The translations under genes and the position numbers were made by a program. Positions 25,676 through 28,076 of a stretch of DNA of 28,076 nt are shown piece by piece. Source of the stretch: Spirochaetaceae bacterium. GTDB taxonomy: Bacteria; Spirochaetota; Spirochaetia; Treponematales; Breznakiellaceae. The notes beneath the pieces were generated by a model. That model did no database searches. It was given only the letters and a program-made list of their open reading frames with translations, and was not told the origin of the DNA. The first letter of the stretch is position 1. Each line of letters starts with the position of its first letter. The DNA lies in contig JAIRMP010000196.1 in NCBI GenBank assembly GCA_031258615.1, positions 1 to 28,076 on the forward strand. Direction: 5' to 3'.

Positions 25676-25750
25676 CCAGTCTGCCCGCCCTGCCCGCTCC
25701 ACAACAACGCTAGAAGTTTGCGGTCAGGCCGCCCGCAAGGATAACTCGCC

Positions 25751-25810
25751 AGCCGCCGCCTGTCGGCGGCTTGTGTCATTGCGAGCGCCCGTTAGGGCGC
25801 GAAGCAATCC
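25751..25810. repeat. Compound palindrome with CATTGCGAGC / GAAGCAATCC ends
   Basis: AGCCGCCG (25751-25758) pairs with CGGCGGCT (25764-25771). Right after it, CATTGCGAGC, the inner palindrome GCGCCC-GTTA-GGGCGC (25785-25800) and GAAGCAATCC follow. This TTGCGAGC...GAAGCAAT layout is a common dispersed intergenic repeat in bacterial genomes (general knowledge). A partial match occurs in the secA-acsA gap near 8545-8580. The whole stretch from 25674 to 25876 holds no gene that I can support. Confidence 0.6.
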
Positions 25811-25876
25811 ATGCGAGGAGGCTCGACAAGGCAAAGGCGCAACCTTTGCCCAACCGCTCCGCGCTTGCCACCTTCA

Positions 25877-26068
25877 CTATTCAGCCGGCCCCGCTTCTTC
25901 GCCTTTGCACTCGCGCTGGAAGCGGACGATGACGACGCCGGAACCGCCTGTGGAAGACGTGGCAGGAGGACCGCTTACCGCGCCGTGCCCGCCGTTTCCG
26001 GCGCCCGGCTCACCACCGGCAGGTCCCGCGCCGCCGCCGCCCTCGCTGCCAATCGCGGGCCGCCCGCT
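25877..26068 (-). pseudogene. C-terminal remnant of a glycine-rich surface protein
   Basis: Read on the minus strand from 26068 to the TAG at 25879-25877, about 63 codons encode a Gly/Pro/Ser-rich segment (GSEGGGGAGPAGGEPGAGN) ending in GGSGVVIVRFQREC. This is the same C-terminal signature as the intact protein at 26600 (HSGIVIVRFQRES). At the DNA level a 21-base block is identical (25910-25930 and 26627-26647). It has no start codon and begins directly at the 3' end of the retropepsin gene. It is therefore a truncated paralogue, left by duplication or by recombination at the glycine-rich tail. Confidence 0.7.
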
Positions 26069-26069
26069 T

Positions 26070-26483
26070 TTACTTGACCACGCTCAGCGGCGTCTCTCCG
26101 TGGGCCCCGACAACCTCCTGTTTGCGGGGGTGTACCATTAAATCCATCCCCTCCAGGGGTATCGCGCCCAGGAGGACATCTCCCTCTCCGGGGAGGACCA
26201 ACGCTCTACAGGAGGTTTCCCGATCTTTCCAGAGTACATCCACAGATTCTGTTACCTGGCTGGGGACCGTTCCCCCGCCGGCAACTACGGTCTCGCCGGT
26301 TTTTTTCACTTTAAGCCCCAGCTTTTCGCGGATTGCCTCGTTGATGACCAGCGTCCACGCCCCGGTGTTCACCATTGCGTTGACCGTGAGCCGCCGGACC
26401 TGGGACTGGGGTATATACCCCCGGTTCGCGTCGTTCTGATCCCCGATGTTTACCAGGGTAATTTCTGTTCTAACTTCACTCAT
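26070..26483 (-). CDS. Retropepsin-like clan AA aspartyl protease homologue, catalytic Asp replaced
   Basis: A 137-residue single-domain retropepsin-like protein (such enzymes act as dimers). The core pattern is present: a beta strand leading to AMVNTGAWTLVINEAIREKL (about residues 36-55), the flap region GGGTVPSQVTESVDV, and the hydrophobic-hydrophobic-Gly motif VLLGAIPLEGMDLMVHP near the end. The active-site triad is normally Asp-Thr-Gly; here codon 26369-26367 is AAC, giving Asn39-Thr-Gly, which should abolish or greatly weaken proteolysis. Start ATG 26483, with GGGAG 7 bases upstream; the open frame extends to 26513 but without such a site. It lies between a glycine-rich gene and its remnant, so processing of that surface protein is a possible ancestral role (inference). 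Confidence 0.8.
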   Translation of the reverse strand: MSEVRTEITLVNIGDQNDANRGYIPQSQVRRLTVNAMVNTGAWTLVINEAIREKLGLKVKKTGETVVAGGGTVPSQVTESVDVLWKDRETSCRALVLPGEGDVLLGAIPLEGMDLMVHPRKQEVVGAHGETPLSVVK

Positions 26484-26553
26484 AACAAGCTCCCTGGACC
26501 CAGTATACCTCAATCAGTTGTCAGTGGACAGTTAGCAGTGTGTTCATTACTAA

Positions 26554-26581
26554 CTGTTCCCTGTTCCCTGTTCCCTGTTCC
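26554..26581. repeat. Heptamer tandem repeat (CTGTTCC)x4
   Basis: Four exact tandem copies of CTGTTCC (26554-26581), followed by a degenerate copy CTATTCA. Upstream, at 26515-26555, are related motifs CAGTTGTCAGTGGACAGTTA and TAACTG. It fills the gap between the glycine-rich gene and the retropepsin gene and resembles the short tandem heptamers known from cyanobacterial and other genomes. Such runs vary in copy number by slippage. Confidence 0.9.
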
Positions 26582-26599
26582 CTATTCAACAGCAGGCTC

Positions 26600-28075
26600 T
26601 TATGGTTCCGCCGGGGCCGCCGCAGACTCGCGCTGGAAGCGGACGATCACGATGCCGCTATGGCCTGCGCCTCCAGGCGACCGGTATAGGCCGCCGCCCG
26701 CCCCGCCGTCACCGTAGTTCAGACCGGCCGCGCCAGTTCCAACACCGCTGTTGTGTCCGCCGTTACCGCCCCGCGAAAACTGATCCGCGCCTGTTACGTC
26801 TTTAATCCACGCGGGCCCGTTGTCCGGGGACCAGGGATCGCCGCCCGCCCCGCCGTTATCCTTGCTCTTGCCGGCGCTCCCCGCTCCACCGCCGCCGCCC
26901 CCGCCTGCCATATGCATACTGCCGTCGCCGCCCGGGTTTCCCATTACCCCGCCGGAAGCGGTGCTCGAGCCGGCCTTGCCAGAATGGTAGTTGTAACCCA
27001 CGCCGCCGCCGCCGCCTGACCCTCCGCTATTGCCAGGCGGGTTGCTATTGCTGTCGTGGCCGGCCCCGCCGCCGCCCCCGCCGGAAACCGTAACATCCCC
27101 GATGGAAGATGGCTCTCCGTCCGAGCCGGTATTATTTCCGCTGCCCCCATTACCGCCCTTCCCGACCGCTACCGGCACGGAACCATCCGTCAGCGTCAGA
27201 GTTTGTTCGGGCTGATACAGCAAGCCCCCCGCTCCGCCGCCACCGCCGCCTCCCCACCAGAGGCCGCCGCCCGCGCCGCCGCCTCCCGCCACGATGAGGT
27301 AGTCGGCCACCACAGGCCCCACAGGTATGGGATCGAATAACAGCATATACGTCCCGGCATTCGGGAATGTATGCACTTCGTAGTAATAGTTCGCATCCTT
27401 ATCATCTGACGGTATAAAGCTGACATAACCGCCTGAGGCCAGCGGGTCAGAATTCATGCCCGCGCCGTAGTACAGATTCAAAACATAATCCTTGCTGTAC
27501 GCCTCGCCATTCACAGATTTGCTTACCGTAACAGTTACGGTGGCGGGGGCCGTCGCTATGATCTTGGAAATGGTAGGCGAAGGCGAGTAGCTGACCAGGG
27601 CGCCATCGTTACCGGCTTCCGCTACGACTGTAACGCCGCCGCTGTATGGAAGGTATACGGACTGCGTATCTAACGGGGCCAGATCACGCACAAAATCATC
27701 TTTCGTTACCTGAAAGGTCTTTAGCGAAAGGTCGGGAAGGCAGATCACGTTTATGCTGTAGGTCTTTTCCGCACTCTTGTCCCCGGCGCTAACCGTTATC
27801 TCGTACCTGCTTGAGCCTTCGGGCAGAGGGCCGCCGTTTTCGGCGGACATCAGGTCCGCGTCCAGCAGGCTGCCGCCGCTTCCGCCTGCCGGCAGCAGTA
27901 CCGGCTCCAGGTACGGATTTTCAGCCTGCGCCGATATAGAGAACTCCGCCGTCCCGAACGGAACAGTGATCGTGTAGTCGGTTTTGTCTTTGGTGAAATC
28001 GGGGCTGACGGCGCCGGCGCTGGCGTAAAGGGCGCTTAGGTCGGCGGTCGTCTCGTCCGGAGACTGAGTAAACTC
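26600..28075 (-). CDS. Cadherin-like / glycine-rich surface protein, N-terminus beyond the window
   Basis: The minus-strand frame is open from the window end to TAA at 26602-26600 (491 codons seen). An internal ATG at 27850 is not the true start, since coding sequence continues above it. The upstream part reads as a cadherin-like beta-sandwich repeat (LSALYASAGAVSPDFTKDKT, then DYTITVPFGTAEFSISAQAE); a second, related repeat (YEITVSAGDKSAEKTYSINV) and another beta domain follow. From about 27320 downward comes ADYLIVAGGGGAGGG and then some 200 residues of Gly-rich low-complexity sequence, ending GIVIVRFQRESAAAPAEP. Such proteins are extracellular, probably adhesive or structural. Repeat-rich DNA here is prone to recombination, as the remnant at 25877 shows. 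Signal peptide not visible in the window. Confidence 0.85.
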   Translation of the reverse strand, partial: EFTQSPDETTADLSALYASAGAVSPDFTKDKTDYTITVPFGTAEFSISAQAENPYLEPVLLPAGGSGGSLLDADLMSAENGGPLPEGSSRYEITVSAGDKSAEKTYSINVICLPDLSLKTFQVTKDDFVRDLAPLDTQSVYLPYSGGVTVVAEAGNDGALVSYSPSPTISKIIATAPATVTVTVSKSVNGEAYSKDYVLNLYYGAGMNSDPLASGGYVSFIPSDDKDANYYYEVHTFPNAGTYMLLFDPIPVGPVVADYLIVAGGGGAGGGLWWGGGGGGGAGGLLYQPEQTLTLTDGSVPVAVGKGGNGGSGNNTGSDGEPSSIGDVTVSGGGGGGAGHDSNSNPPGNSGGSGGGGGVGYNYHSGKAGSSTASGGVMGNPGGDGSMHMAGGGGGGGAGSAGKSKDNGGAGGDPWSPDNGPAWIKDVTGADQFSRGGNGGHNSGVGTGAAGLNYGDGGAGGGLYRSPGGAGHSGIVIVRFQRESAAAPAEP

Positions 28076-28076
28076 A

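Noticed and set aside
25773..26141. Plus-strand open frame of 122 codons
   Set aside because: Pro/Arg/Ala-rich shadow of the glycine-rich remnant and retropepsin gene on the minus strand.
26600..28076. CRISPR-like or coding repeats in the GC-rich glycine region
   Set aside because: The repetition comes from Gly codons in one long open frame, with no regular spacers.

Overview
The window looks like a chromosomal segment of a GC-rich spirochaete, most probably an acetogenic Treponema of the termite-gut (T. primitia) type. The basis is Treponema-like proteins (SecA, a tgt/LptFG/dut operon, PEGA and WD-repeat envelope proteins, cadherin-like/glycine-rich surface proteins) together with a complete carbon monoxide dehydrogenase / acetyl-CoA synthase catalytic pair. 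No database search was possible, so the genus is an inference.

Layout. 273-5536 (minus) is a tightly packed operon transcribed dut -> lptF -> lptG -> tgt -> HEAT-repeat protein, with three 4-base stop/start overlaps and one 8-base gap. 5716-8472 (minus) is secA. 8473-8901 is a divergent intergenic region full of short perfect palindromes, ending in a strong sigma70-type promoter that drives the plus-strand acsA/cooS -> cooC -> acsB cluster (8902-13821). That cluster is closed by a textbook intrinsic terminator at 13872-13909. Its products are the Ni-Fe-S CO dehydrogenase, its nickel-insertion ATPase and acetyl-CoA synthase, the core of the Wood-Ljungdahl pathway. The corrinoid and methyltransferase genes (acsC, acsD, acsE) are not in the window.

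13922-15759 (minus) holds argB and a BatD-like membrane protein. 15868-21060 (plus) holds a small helical protein, two GT4 glycosyltransferases, a PEGA-domain probable outer-membrane protein and an RluA-family pseudouridine synthase. 21096-24679 (minus) holds rseP, an intramembrane protease, followed by an exported WD-repeat protein.

From about 24,900 to the end the character changes to an accessory, mosaic region. A strong promoter sits on a 26-codon ORF. It is followed by a very AT-rich orphan gene, an open-frame gene remnant, dispersed palindromes, a C-terminal remnant of a glycine-rich protein, a retropepsin-like gene whose catalytic Asp appears to be Asn, a heptamer tandem repeat, and a large cadherin-like/glycine-rich surface protein that runs off the window.

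The most noteworthy points are the isolated acsA-cooC-acsB module in a spirochaete, the mosaic at 24.9-26.6 kb with duplicated glycine-rich sequence around an apparently inactive retropepsin, a terminator-like structure inside a glycosyltransferase gene, a 15-bp perfect hairpin inside an envelope gene, and a Shine-Dalgarno plus AUG-UAA start-stop element just upstream of secA.
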